This document shows positions 26,280-35,424 of a stretch of 64,000 bases of DNA, piece by piece. The stretch is from Peptostreptococcus canis. Its GTDB lineage: Bacteria; Bacillota; Clostridia; Peptostreptococcales; Peptostreptococcaceae. The DNA lies in assembly GCF_014229965.1 (NCBI RefSeq), contig NZ_JABGBW010000001.1, positions 62,001-126,000 on the forward strand, in the 5' to 3' direction. The translations under genes were made by a program, and so were the position numbers. The first letter of the stretch is position 1; every line of letters begins with the position of its first letter. Under the pieces are notes generated by a model. It made no database searches, was not told the origin of the DNA, and saw nothing but the letters and a program-made list of their open reading frames with translations.

Positions 26280-26308
26280 TTGACAAAAACACAAACAAAG
26301 TGTATATT
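26280..26308 (+). promoter_or_regulatory. Promoter of the deo operon
   Basis: TTGACA (26280-26285), 17-bp spacer, TATATT (26303-26308), followed by a leader of about 90 nt before deoC. Confidence 0.75.
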
Positions 26309-26405
26309 ATGGGTATGGTTTTGTAATATTAAGAACATATTAACACCAAATTGGGAAAATGTTTTTAAAAAATGTTGTAGTATAAACAAAATTAGGAGGA
26401 TAAAA

Positions 26406-27074
26406 ATGAATAAGGGATTTATTTTAAGTCATATCGATCATACTTTATTGAAAGCATATGCAACATGGAATGATATAAAAGCACTTTGTGATGAAGCTTT
26501 AGAATATAAAACTGCTTCAGTGTGCGTTCCGCAATCTTATATTAAAAGGATTAAAGAAGAATATGGGGATAAGTTAAATATTTGCACAGTAGTAGGATTT
26601 CCTTTGGGATATAATTCAACTGAATCAAAGATGGTTGAAATAAAAAATGCTTTACAAAATGGGGCATCTGAAATAGATATGGTAATAAACATATCTGATG
26701 TAAAAAATGGAGATTATAAAAAAGTAGAAGAAGAGATAAAAATTCTTAAAGATACTTGCGGAGATAAGATTTTAAAAGTAATTGTCGAGACTTGTTATTT
26801 GACGGAAGAAGAAAAAATCGAAATGTGCAAGGCAGTAAGTAATGCAAAAGCGGATTTTATAAAGACATCTACAGGTTTTGGTACCGGTGGTGCAACTATG
26901 GAGGATATTCTTTTATTTAAAAAGCATATTTCCGAAGAAGTCAAAATAAAGGCTGCCGGTGGTGTGAAAACGGTTGATGACCTGGAGGCATTTATAGAAG
27001 CAGGTTGTTCAAGAATAGGAACCAGTTCTGCAGTAAGTATGCTGAAGGGTATAAATAATAACGGAGAATATTAA
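26406..27074 (+). CDS. deoC: Deoxyribose-phosphate aldolase
   Basis: Cleaves 2-deoxyribose 5-phosphate to glyceraldehyde 3-phosphate and acetaldehyde, the last step of deoxynucleoside breakdown. In the 222-residue TIM barrel the Schiff-base lysine is K153 in FIKTSTGFGTGG, the assisting lysine K182 in IKAAGGVKT, and D91 in EIDMVIN is the proton-relay aspartate. The frame runs upstream to 26280, but AGGAGG at 26395-26400 defines ATG 26406. First gene of the deo operon; the acetaldehyde formed may be handled by aldehyde dehydrogenases elsewhere. Confidence 0.96.
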   Translation: MNKGFILSHIDHTLLKAYATWNDIKALCDEALEYKTASVCVPQSYIKRIKEEYGDKLNICTVVGFPLGYNSTESKMVEIKNALQNGASEIDMVINISDVKNGDYKKVEEEIKILKDTCGDKILKVIVETCYLTEEEKIEMCKAVSNAKADFIKTSTGFGTGGATMEDILLFKKHISEEVKIKAAGGVKTVDDLEAFIEAGCSRIGTSSAVSMLKGINNNGEY

Positions 27075-27101
27075 AAATCATTTGATAAATGGAGAAAATA
27101 T

Positions 27102-28289
27102 ATGAAAATGTCTACAGGAATAAAAAGAGTTTTCTTAATAGTATTGGATAGTTATGGTATAGGTGAATTACCGGATGCCGTGGAATATGGCGATGAAGGT
27201 AGTAATACGCTTGCTGCAATTGTCAAATCGAATAAGTACAATACACCTTGGCTTCAAAAGCTGGGACTATTTAATATTAAGGGTGTTAATTTAGATAAAG
27301 ACATAGAAAATCCAATAGGAAGCTATGCAAGATTAAAAGAAAGATCAAGAGGAAAAGATACTACGATAGGTCATTGGGAAATTGCCGGTATAGTATCGGA
27401 AAATCCTCTTCCAACTTTTCCAAACGGATTTCCAAATAGTTTTTTAGAAGAATTTTCAAAAAGAACCGGAAGGGGTTGGATGTGTAATAAACCCTACTCC
27501 GGAACGGATGTAATAAGAGATTATGGAAAAAAACATCAAGAAACAGGTGATTTAATAATTTATACTTCTGCCGATTCTGTATTTCAAATTGCGGCTCATG
27601 AAGATGTAGTAGGTATTGATGAGTTGTATAATTGTTGCGAAATAGCCAGGGAGATGCTAAAAGGTGGAGAATTAGGAGCAGGACGTGTTATTGCAAGACC
27701 TTTTATCGGTGAAGATGGAAATTATACAAGAACTTCAAAAAGACATGATTACTCACTTTTACCGCCCGGAAAAACAATAATGGATGAACTTGTCGATAAT
27801 GGATATGAAACGATAGGAGTAGGAAAAATATTCGATATTTTTGCGGGCAAAGGAATACAATCAACTAATAAAATGAAAAATAATACGGATGGCATGAATA
27901 TTACTTTGGATTTGATGAATAAGGATTTTAACGGCTTGTGTTTTGTTAATTTAGTGGATTTTGATATGATTTATGGTCATAGAAATGATGTAGACGGATA
28001 TGCTAATGCAGCTACCGAATTTGATGTTCAACTTGGTGAATTTATAGAAAATATGAAAGATGAAGATGTATTAATCATTACAGCGGATCATGGTTGTGAT
28101 CCTTCAACTCCAAGCACAGATCACTCGAGAGAACACACACCCATGTTAATATTTGGTAAGAACATAAAAGAAGGAGTAGATCTTGGTACTAGAGATAGTT
28201 TTGCTGATATTGCTAAGACAATAGCGGATATATTTGGTACACCGGGTGATTTTTCCGGAGAAAGTTTTTTACAAGAAGTTATAAAATAA
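27102..28289 (+). CDS. deoB: Phosphopentomutase
   Basis: Interconverts (deoxy)ribose 1-phosphate and 5-phosphate, linking the phosphorylase to DeoC. The 395-residue alkaline-phosphatase-fold protein has the N-terminal metal site VLDSYGIGELPDA (D16), the phosphorylatable threonine in GKDTTIGHWEIAG (about T87) and the C-terminal metal site ITADHGCDPSTPSTDHSREH. GGAG before the ATG; 27 bp after deoC. A second ATG two codons on is possible. Confidence 0.96.
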   Translation: MKMSTGIKRVFLIVLDSYGIGELPDAVEYGDEGSNTLAAIVKSNKYNTPWLQKLGLFNIKGVNLDKDIENPIGSYARLKERSRGKDTTIGHWEIAGIVSENPLPTFPNGFPNSFLEEFSKRTGRGWMCNKPYSGTDVIRDYGKKHQETGDLIIYTSADSVFQIAAHEDVVGIDELYNCCEIAREMLKGGELGAGRVIARPFIGEDGNYTRTSKRHDYSLLPPGKTIMDELVDNGYETIGVGKIFDIFAGKGIQSTNKMKNNTDGMNITLDLMNKDFNGLCFVNLVDFDMIYGHRNDVDGYANAATEFDVQLGEFIENMKDEDVLIITADHGCDPSTPSTDHSREHTPMLIFGKNIKEGVDLGTRDSFADIAKTIADIFGTPGDFSGESFLQEVIK

Positions 28290-28315
28290 AAATATATTTA
28301 AACTCAGGAGGATTT

Positions 28316-29518
28316 ATGAATATTTTATTAAATATCATTGGTATTGTCGTAGTAATTGCACTAATGTTTTTAGTTTCTTACGACAGAAAGGCAGTTAATA
28401 AAAAGCAGGTATTAAAGGCCTTGGTTATTCAATTTATAATTGCGGCATTAATAGTGAAGTTGCCAGCCGGTAGGGCTGTAATTTCAAATGTCAGTAATGC
28501 CGTAGCAAAAGTTTTAAGTTATGGTAGTGAAGGGCTACAGTTTGTCTTTGGTTCTCTAGGTATATCGACAGCACCTACAGGATTTATATTTGCATTCCAG
28601 ACTTTAGGAAATATTGTCTTTATATCCGCATTAGTGAGTGTTTTATATTATCTGGGCATATTAGGTTTCGTAGTTTCTAAACTTGGATGGATACTAGGAA
28701 AAGCATTTAAGACTTCGGAAGTTGAGAGTTTCGTAGCTGTTGCCAATATGTTTTTAGGACAAACGGATTCGCCAATATTAGTAAGTAAATATTTAAATTT
28801 AATGACAGACAGTGAAATAATGCTGGTATTGGTATCCGGTATGGGAAGTATGTCAGTAAGTATTATAGCCGGATATGTGGCCTTGGGAATTCCAATGGAA
28901 TCTCTTTTAATAGCATCTACAATGGTACCCGTTGGATCAATTATTATTTCTAAAATAATCTGTCCACAAACTCAAACTGTAAATGAGATAGATGATGTTA
29001 AAATGGATAGAAAAGGAAATAATGAAAATGTTATTGATGCACTTTCTGCAGGCGCAATGGATGGTATGCATATGGCAATGGCTATAGGTGCTGCATTGAT
29101 AGCTATTATATCAATTGTTGCATTGGTAAATGGTATACTAGGCAATTTTGGACTATCATTAGAAGGTATTTTATCTTATTTATTTGCACCTATTGGATAT
29201 TTAATGGGGCTTGAAGGCGGAAATGTATTTAAAGCCGGTGAGTTGCTGGGTACTAAACTTGTATTAAATGAGTTTGTAGCATATGGAAAATTAGCACCTA
29301 TTTTAAAGGGATTAGATCCGAGAACATCTTTAATGCTTTGTATATCTCTTGCCGGTTTTGCCAATGTAGGAAGTATAGGTATGTGTGTATCAGGTATCTC
29401 AATACTTTGCCCGGAAAAAAAATCAACACTTGCAAGACTTGGGACTAGGGGAATGATAGGAGGCTTTTCAGTAAGTTTGCTATCGGCACTGATTGTAGGT
29501 CTAATGATGTTGATTTAA
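28316..29518 (+). CDS. nupC: Concentrative nucleoside transporter, NupC type
   Basis: A 400-residue membrane protein of the CNT family that imports nucleosides with protons or sodium. Diagnostic segments are SFVAVANMFLGQTDSP(I), VLVSGMGSMSVSIIAGYVALG, and the C-terminal LAGFANVGSIGMCVSGI. It supplies substrates to the pyrimidine phosphorylase encoded next. AGGAGG precedes the ATG, 26 bp after deoB. The preference among nucleosides cannot be told from the sequence. Confidence 0.94.
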   Translation: MNILLNIIGIVVVIALMFLVSYDRKAVNKKQVLKALVIQFIIAALIVKLPAGRAVISNVSNAVAKVLSYGSEGLQFVFGSLGISTAPTGFIFAFQTLGNIVFISALVSVLYYLGILGFVVSKLGWILGKAFKTSEVESFVAVANMFLGQTDSPILVSKYLNLMTDSEIMLVLVSGMGSMSVSIIAGYVALGIPMESLLIASTMVPVGSIIISKIICPQTQTVNEIDDVKMDRKGNNENVIDALSAGAMDGMHMAMAIGAALIAIISIVALVNGILGNFGLSLEGILSYLFAPIGYLMGLEGGNVFKAGELLGTKLVLNEFVAYGKLAPILKGLDPRTSLMLCISLAGFANVGSIGMCVSGISILCPEKKSTLARLGTRGMIGGFSVSLLSALIVGLMMLI

Positions 29519-29642
29519 CTAATATCCAAAGCATATAATATTTACTTAATAAGGAGTATAATATTAATATAGCAAGTTGAATTATAAATGCGATGAACTA
29601 TGTAAACTATTATGAAAGGAGACCGGTTATCCGGAGATAGAT

Positions 29643-30944
29643 ATGAGATTTTTAGATATTATAGAAAAGAAAAAAAATAAATTAGCTTTGACAGATGAGG
29701 AAATACAATTTTGGATTGATGGTGTTACGGATGGAAGTATACCGGACTACCAAACAAGTTCACTGCTTATGGCTATAGTATTAAATGGAATGGATGAAAG
29801 AGAAACAGCAAAACTTGCTGAAGCTATGATGAATAGCGGTGATGTAATAGATCTTTCTGAAATAGAAGGAATTAAAGCCGATAAACATTCTACAGGTGGT
29901 GTTGGAGATAAGACTTCTCTAGCCCTTGGTGCAATGGTAGCGGCTTGCGGATTAAAAGTAGCAAAAATGTCCGGTAGAGGATTAGGCCATACCGGTGGAA
30001 CATTGGATAAGTTGGAGTCAATAGAAGGATTTAACATTTTTCTTACTGAAGAACAGTTCAAAAAGCAGGTTAATGAAGTAGGATTGTCTATAATAGGACA
30101 GACAGGAGAACTGGTTCCTGCAGACAAAAAGCTTTATGCATTAAGAGATGTTACGGCAACTGTCAACTCTATTCCTCTAATAGCATCATCAATAATGTCA
30201 AAGAAATTGGCTTCCGGATCAAACACCATACTTCTTGATGTCAAGTATGGGGAAGGCGCTTTTATGCAGACTATAGAAGATGCAAAAAAACTTGCAACGG
30301 CAATGATATCCATAGGTAATAGACTTGGTAGAAACACTATGGCTATGATTACAGATATGAATCAGCCTTTAGGTAACACAATCGGAAATGCACTGGAAGT
30401 TGAAGAGGCAATACAGACAGTTCAGGGAAACGGTCCTAAAGACTTTACAGAACTTTGTATGTGTGCCGGCGAAATAATGTTGATGCAAGGCAAAATAGCG
30501 AATTCAAAGGAAGAAGCCAGAAAAATGCTAAAAGAAGCTATATTATCGGGTAAGGCATTTGAAAAACTGCTTCAAATGGTAGAAGCTCAAGGCGGAAATA
30601 TTGAACAAATAAAAAATACTAAATTACTTCCACAGTCGAAATTTGTAACAGAAATGAAATCGAAAGAATCAGGATATGTAGAAAATATTCATTCTATGCA
30701 ATTAGGGATACTTGCTATGCATTTAGGAGCGGGGAGAGCTACTAAAGAAGATTCAATAAATTATGCGGTTGGAGTGAAGATGAATGCAAAAAAAGGTGAT
30801 AAGGTAAATATTGGTGATGTACTGTGTACAGTTTATCATGATGAGGAATTAAAGCCGGAATGGATTGATAATTTCTACAAGACATTTACTTACAGTGATT
30901 CTAAGGTAGATCCTATTCCTATTGTAGAAGAAATACTAGGATAA
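29643..30944 (+). CDS. pdp: Pyrimidine-nucleoside phosphorylase
   Basis: Splits thymidine, uridine and deoxyuridine with phosphate, giving the base and (deoxy)ribose 1-phosphate for DeoB. The 433-residue length is standard. Family signatures: DKHSTGGVGDKTSL (phosphate site), SGRGLGHTGGTLDKLES and the conserved KSKESGYVENIHSMQLG segment of the C-terminal domain. It closes the operon after 124 bp that hold no gene; AAAGGAG sits 21 bp before the ATG, but GGAGATAG is nearer. A terminator follows at 31050-31086. Confidence 0.96.
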   Translation: MRFLDIIEKKKNKLALTDEEIQFWIDGVTDGSIPDYQTSSLLMAIVLNGMDERETAKLAEAMMNSGDVIDLSEIEGIKADKHSTGGVGDKTSLALGAMVAACGLKVAKMSGRGLGHTGGTLDKLESIEGFNIFLTEEQFKKQVNEVGLSIIGQTGELVPADKKLYALRDVTATVNSIPLIASSIMSKKLASGSNTILLDVKYGEGAFMQTIEDAKKLATAMISIGNRLGRNTMAMITDMNQPLGNTIGNALEVEEAIQTVQGNGPKDFTELCMCAGEIMLMQGKIANSKEEARKMLKEAILSGKAFEKLLQMVEAQGGNIEQIKNTKLLPQSKFVTEMKSKESGYVENIHSMQLGILAMHLGAGRATKEDSINYAVGVKMNAKKGDKVNIGDVLCTVYHDEELKPEWIDNFYKTFTYSDSKVDPIPIVEEILG

Positions 30945-31049
30945 TAAAATGACTTTAAATTTAGTCAAAGATATTATAATATAGCGAAAAACATCAAAAA
31001 ATTCCAATAAAATTATTTAGAGTATAAAGGGGTTAACCTAAAATACTTT

Positions 31050-31086
31050 TGCCGCAGGTGGAAAATTGTCTATCTGCGGCATTTTT
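31050..31086 (+). terminator. Terminator of the deo operon
   Basis: Stem TGCCGCAG (31050-31057) with CTGCGGCA (31074-31081), 16-nt loop and TTTTT. It is the only structured part of the 404-bp gap 30945-31348, which otherwise holds the next gene's promoter and leader. Confidence 0.85.
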
Positions 31087-31216
31087 ATAAATAATATTAA
31101 AAATTGTCCATACTGAATAAATCGTTATTTTGTTAAAATTTGTGTTAAATTTATAAAATTCTATTTTAGGAAATTTAACACAATATAATTTAAATAATTA
31201 AATAAAATATAAATAT

Positions 31217-31245
31217 TGACTTTTTAATGGTATATGTATATAATT
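31217..31245 (+). promoter_or_regulatory. Promoter of the CWB2 protein gene
   Basis: TTGACT (31217-31222), 17-bp spacer, TATAAT (31240-31245). The leader of about 95 nt can fold one AT-rich hairpin near 31254-31282; no cyclic-di-GMP riboswitch motif is seen. Confidence 0.75.
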
Positions 31246-31348
31246 GGGTTGATAAATAAGCTTATTTTAAAAGTTTATTTGTTAATTTAATATCTTAAAA
31301 ATGAATAATAGGATAGCAAAGATTAATTTTTATTAAGGAGTATGTCAA

Positions 31349-32350
31349 ATGATTAAGAAAAGTAAAAGAAGCACTTTATTATTTTTATCACTATTTTCTG
31401 TTTCTGTTCTGTCTTTTTCCGGTAATGTAATAAAAGCAGATGAAAACGTCTATAATATAGAGAGAATAGCCGGAAAAGATAGATATGAAACATCATTAAA
31501 TGTGATGAAATATTTAATGAAAGACTCGAATGATTTAAAATTTGGAGTAGTAGCCAGTGGAGAAGATTTTCCGGATGCTCTTTCAGCAGGGTTTTTATCA
31601 AGTGAATATGATGCACCTTTGATATTATCGAAGAAAAATTATGTTCCTTCTAATGTTGAAAAAGATTTAAAGCAAAAAAATATAGATAATATGTTTTTGG
31701 TTGGTGGAGAGAAAACTTTATCTAAAACGGTGGAAAATACAATTTCTCAAAATTCAAAACTAACTACTAGAATAGCTGGAAAGGATAGATATAGTACATC
31801 AGAATTTGCAAATATACAAATCGCTAAACTTTATGGTTCTCCTGTTATAGGGGATACAAGTGCTGTTTATAATGGGAATTTATTTGCAGATGCATTATCA
31901 GCAACACCTTTTATGCATCAATATAATTCTGTTAACGAAACAAAGCTACCATTACTGGCTGTTGATGGGAAAAAAGGTGCTAAAAATTATAGTTTGATAT
32001 TTGGTGGTGAATCTTCTATACCAAAATTTGAAGAAGAACATAGATTGGCCGGGAGTGATAGATATAAAACGGCTGTTGAAATTGCAAAAGCATATAAGAC
32101 AATTTTAAATAAAGATATTGATACTATAATCATAGCAAATGGTGAAGATTATCCAGATTCCCTTTGTGCAGGGCCTTTGGCTTCAAAAAATAACGCTGCT
32201 ATTTTACTAACTAATTCGAATAAATTAAATAAAGATACGAAAGAATACATTGAGTTTAATAAGAACATAAAAAAAGTTATAATTGTAGGTGGTGAAAATT
32301 CAGTATCGAAAGATATCGAAAAAGATCTGGAAAAGATTATTAAAAGATAA
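31349..32350 (+). CDS. Secreted cell-wall protein made only of CWB2 repeats
   Basis: A 333-residue exported protein. A signal peptide (1-30, cut predicted after VIKA) is followed by three cell-wall-binding repeat 2 (PF04122-type) units at about 37-134, 139-225 and 231-333, each opening with an RIAGKDRY-like motif (RIAGKDRYET, RIAGKDRYST, RLAGSDRYKT). Three CWB2 units are the set needed to attach Clostridioides-type surface proteins to the anionic wall polymer. Here no functional domain is attached, so it resembles a minimal wall-coating or S-layer-like protein. Own promoter and terminator make it monocistronic. Confidence 0.9.
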   Translation: MIKKSKRSTLLFLSLFSVSVLSFSGNVIKADENVYNIERIAGKDRYETSLNVMKYLMKDSNDLKFGVVASGEDFPDALSAGFLSSEYDAPLILSKKNYVPSNVEKDLKQKNIDNMFLVGGEKTLSKTVENTISQNSKLTTRIAGKDRYSTSEFANIQIAKLYGSPVIGDTSAVYNGNLFADALSATPFMHQYNSVNETKLPLLAVDGKKGAKNYSLIFGGESSIPKFEEEHRLAGSDRYKTAVEIAKAYKTILNKDIDTIIIANGEDYPDSLCAGPLASKNNAAILLTNSNKLNKDTKEYIEFNKNIKKVIIVGGENSVSKDIEKDLEKIIKR

Positions 32351-32433
32351 TATTTTAAAGAAAGTTTTCTGTCAGAATATATTGATGAAAATTGAAATTT
32401 AAAATTTTTATGGAATTAATTTAAAGACCTTTA

Positions 32434-32472
32434 TACCGTAAGTAAGAAGTAATTTACTTACGGTAATTTTTT
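32434..32472. terminator. Bidirectional terminator
   Basis: Stem TACCGTAAGTAA (32434-32445) with 32454-32465, 8-nt loop, followed by TTTTTTG. It ends the CWB2 gene and the opposing broken gene. Confidence 0.75.
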
Positions 32473-32487
32473 GTACAAAGTAAAAAT

Positions 32488-32676
32488 CTAATGCACATAT
32501 TTCCAGTTTTGGATTTGCTTGAAGCTGTTTGAACATTTTTTTCTACTATCAAAATAAAATGCAAGTTGTCCTTTATATTCCATTACGAAACCTATAGGTC
32601 TAGAATGAGGTTGATCAACATCTACTGTTGCTATGTTATACGCTTTTGTATTTTTTAAAAAATCAATTACTTTCAT
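32488..32676 (-). pseudogene. Pyridoxamine-5'-phosphate-oxidase-like flavin protein, frameshifted and truncated
   Basis: From ATG 32676 (GGAGGAG upstream) the frame encodes MKVIDFLKNTKAYNIATVDV and PHSRPIGFVMEYKGQLAFYF, the start of a split-barrel FMN-binding protein of the general-stress type. At a run of seven T on the plus strand (32536-32542) the frame is lost; shifting by one base restores MFKQLQANPKLEICA, the expected continuation. After that the homology ends at the terminator. The usual length is about 130-150 residues. Two lesions, a homopolymer frameshift and loss of the 3' half, make it a pseudogene; the frameshift alone could be a sequencing error. Confidence 0.7.
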
Positions 32677-32706
32677 ATTTATCTCCTCCCAAATTAATTG
32701 TTGCAA

Positions 32707-33109
32707 TTATATTTTACGCTTATAAAAAATTTAATTTGTTTTTAAATTTTTTATTTGTTATAATGATAGCAATGCAATAATATAATAACAAGTACTATTA
32801 TTTACAATACTAAGTATTAAAAAAGATAGTATTAGATTAAAATAACGTATTAAAGATAAAAAAATAATTGTATCTAATATAGTCTAAAAGTAATATTTTG
32901 AATTTTTGGAAAGAGTTTGAATACGATGGAGATGGATATATAAAATACACTTGACATTAATTTTTGTTATTATATAATCGAAGTTAAAAGTAGGTAGTTA
33001 TATAAAAATTTAAAACGTATCAATAAATATTAATTTGAGATATAGAACTAATTGATTTTTATCTAACTAATTGACTTTATTATTACAATTAATCAAGGAG
33101 AATTAATAC
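32707..33109. other. 403-bp gap holding the promoter of the two-component system
   Basis: Very AT-rich. TTGACA (32951-32956) and TATAAT (32973-32978) with a 16-bp spacer give a good plus-strand promoter about 130 bp before the regulator gene. The leader has the near-repeat CTAATTGA twice (33047-33074 area). No gene or stable hairpin is seen. Confidence 0.6.
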
Positions 33110-33799
33110 ATGAAAGGGAAGATTTACGTTGCCGATGACGAGAAAAATATAAGGGATTTAATAAAATCTTTTTTAGCTGAAGAAGGACATGAAGTTGTTT
33201 TATTTGAAGATGGTGAAAGCCTATTAGAGGCTTTTTATAAAAGTGAACCGGATATAGTGATATTAGATGTTATGATGCCCGGAATGGACGGATTTACGTT
33301 ATGTACAAAAATAAGAAAGAAATCTGATGTGCCAATATTATTATTGACAGCGAGAGATACGGATGCGGATTATATAACGGGATTTACAGCCGGTTGCGAT
33401 GATTATTTTACAAAACCTTTTTCACCTGTAAAGCTTACAATGAGAGTAAATGCAATATTAAAAAGGTCATTTAAGGAAAATAATTCTTCTCAAGATAGAG
33501 AATTGTTTTATGGAGATATAACTATAAATAATGATTTGAAGACATTTATGGTAAATGAGAAACAAGTCAAGCTGACTAATACAGAATTTGAATTAATGAA
33601 TTATTTATTAGTTAATAAAGAAAGGGCTGTATCAAGAGAGGAACTTCTAAGTAGTATCTGGGGATATGATACTGTTGTAGAAACTAGAGTAACAGATGAT
33701 ATGATTAAAAGGATACGAAAAAAATTGAGAGAAAACAACAGCATAGTATCAATTGATACAGTTTGGGGGTTTGGATTTAAATTAGAAAGTAGGGATTAA
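33110..33799 (+). CDS. OmpR-family response regulator
   Basis: A 229-residue regulator with the receiver domain at 1-118 (acidic D9-D10-E11, phosphoacceptor D53 in IVILDVMMPGMDG, TKPFSP lysine) and a winged helix at about 135-227 ending in TVWGFGFKLE. AAGGAG precedes the ATG, and the partner kinase starts 2 bp after its stop, so the two are a true pair. It resembles VanR/PhoB-type regulators in general layout; the regulon is unknown, though the secreted coiled-coil gene downstream is a candidate target. Confidence 0.93.
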   Translation: MKGKIYVADDEKNIRDLIKSFLAEEGHEVVLFEDGESLLEAFYKSEPDIVILDVMMPGMDGFTLCTKIRKKSDVPILLLTARDTDADYITGFTAGCDDYFTKPFSPVKLTMRVNAILKRSFKENNSSQDRELFYGDITINNDLKTFMVNEKQVKLTNTEFELMNYLLVNKERAVSREELLSSIWGYDTVVETRVTDDMIKRIRKKLRENNSIVSIDTVWGFGFKLESRD

Positions 33800-33801
33800 T
33801 T

Positions 33802-35241
33802 ATGAAAATAGAAAATAAAAAAAGTCTTTCTAAAACTATTTTACTCGCACCTATTATAATAGTTGTAATATCTTTTTTTATAATTTCTTTATCATTTCAA
33901 TTTGTGATAGATAAACATATAAACTCCATAACAGAAGGTGGTATAAAAAGTGAATTTGAGGATTTAGACTTGATATACAGGAATGAGGATATGATTCCTT
34001 ATTCTAGTGAGGAGGAGAGTGAAGAAGAACCTTTAATAGTACCAACAAAATATATTATTTTGGATGAAAATTATAATCTGATTTTTCCGGATAAAGAATG
34101 GACATTTCAAAAAGAAAGAAAAATAGCATTGCGGATAGCTAAATATTTTTTGGAAAATAAAAATTTGCCACAAAAAGGTATATCTCAAAAAATTGAAATA
34201 AATAATAGAACCTTACTAATAAAATCAAAAAAGTATAGAGGAATATATGAAGGTATGTATGTAGTAGAACCTGATAGTGTGCAACTTGATGTTGATAATC
34301 AGAAAGTAAGTGACTATCATGTGTTGGTATATGCTGATATTTCCCCAATACAAAGACTTATAAATGATATAAATAAGATTCTAATTGCATTACTTATTGT
34401 GTCTGGTTTATTATCTATTTTTGTTATGCTTCATATATTAAAAAAAGTAACGTTGTCATTTAAGGGATTAAATAATTACTTGATAAAAGTGGGAAAAAAG
34501 GAAGATATATCAGAAATTCCAAATTTTACTTATGATGAATTTTCAAATGTAGTGGATACGGTAGTTTCTATGTCGAAACAAATTTCTAAGTCAGAGCAAA
34601 TTCAAAAGCAGTTTTTTCAAAATGCATCTCACGAGTTAAGAACGCCTCTGATGTCTATTCAGGGATATGCAGAAGGATTAAAGTATGATGTAATAAAAGA
34701 TAAACAGAATGCATATGACATTATAATATCAGAAAGTGATAAAATGACTAAATTAGTGGATGAAATTTTGTTTTTATCAAAATTTGAAAGTGAAGCGCCA
34801 AAAAAAGAAAGAATAAAAGTTAGTGAAATTCTATATGATTGTGCTAGTTCTATGGATTCAATAGCAAAAGAGAGAAATATAGAATTTGCTTTTGATATAG
34901 ACGGAGATTTTACAATAATTGGAGATGAAGATATGATTCAGCGAGCATTTTCTAATATAATTTCAAATGCTATTAGATATGCAAAATCGAAAATAGATAT
35001 TGAATGTAAATCTGAAGGTGAAAAATTGTACTTATCAATAAAAGATGATGGTTGTGGAATTTTGGAAGAAGATTTACCACATATATTTGAAAGGTTCTAT
35101 AAAGGAAAAGGAGGTAAATTTGGTATAGGATTATCTATGGCTAAGGAAATTATTGGAAAGCATAGCGGTGTGATATATGTAGATTCAAAGTTTGGAAGTA
35201 CCATCTTTACAATAGAACTGCCATTAAATAGTTATGAATAA
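33802..35241 (+). CDS. Sensor histidine kinase
   Basis: A 479-residue membrane kinase. Two membrane helices (about 14-34 and 193-212) frame an extracytoplasmic domain of about 155 residues with an acidic SSEEESEEEP patch near its start. A HAMP-like linker follows, then the phosphorylated H277 in NASHELRTPLMSIQGYAEGL and the ATPase domain with FSNIISNAIRYAKS, DDGCGI and GKFGIGLSM. The acidic patch could sense divalent cations or cationic peptides as in PhoQ-like sensors; that is speculation. It is coupled to the regulator gene. Confidence 0.92.
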   Translation: MKIENKKSLSKTILLAPIIIVVISFFIISLSFQFVIDKHINSITEGGIKSEFEDLDLIYRNEDMIPYSSEEESEEEPLIVPTKYIILDENYNLIFPDKEWTFQKERKIALRIAKYFLENKNLPQKGISQKIEINNRTLLIKSKKYRGIYEGMYVVEPDSVQLDVDNQKVSDYHVLVYADISPIQRLINDINKILIALLIVSGLLSIFVMLHILKKVTLSFKGLNNYLIKVGKKEDISEIPNFTYDEFSNVVDTVVSMSKQISKSEQIQKQFFQNASHELRTPLMSIQGYAEGLKYDVIKDKQNAYDIIISESDKMTKLVDEILFLSKFESEAPKKERIKVSEILYDCASSMDSIAKERNIEFAFDIDGDFTIIGDEDMIQRAFSNIISNAIRYAKSKIDIECKSEGEKLYLSIKDDGCGILEEDLPHIFERFYKGKGGKFGIGLSMAKEIIGKHSGVIYVDSKFGSTIFTIELPLNSYE

Positions 35242-35424
35242 TTTTGCCACAAATTAGCCTATTTTTTCATACAATATTAAGGAGATTTATCTTAATATCA
35301 TTTGATATAATAAAAATAAGATAATAGGTGAATAAAAATAAGATAAAAAAAGAAGCTTTGGATTTTATAAAAACTATAAAAAGATAGTTATCTAAATGAA
35401 GATTAGAAAGGATAGGTGGAAATT

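Noticed and set aside
29747-30127. 126-codon minus-strand frame inside pdp
   Set aside because: Shadow of the phosphorylase gene, serine- and proline-rich as expected for antisense reading.
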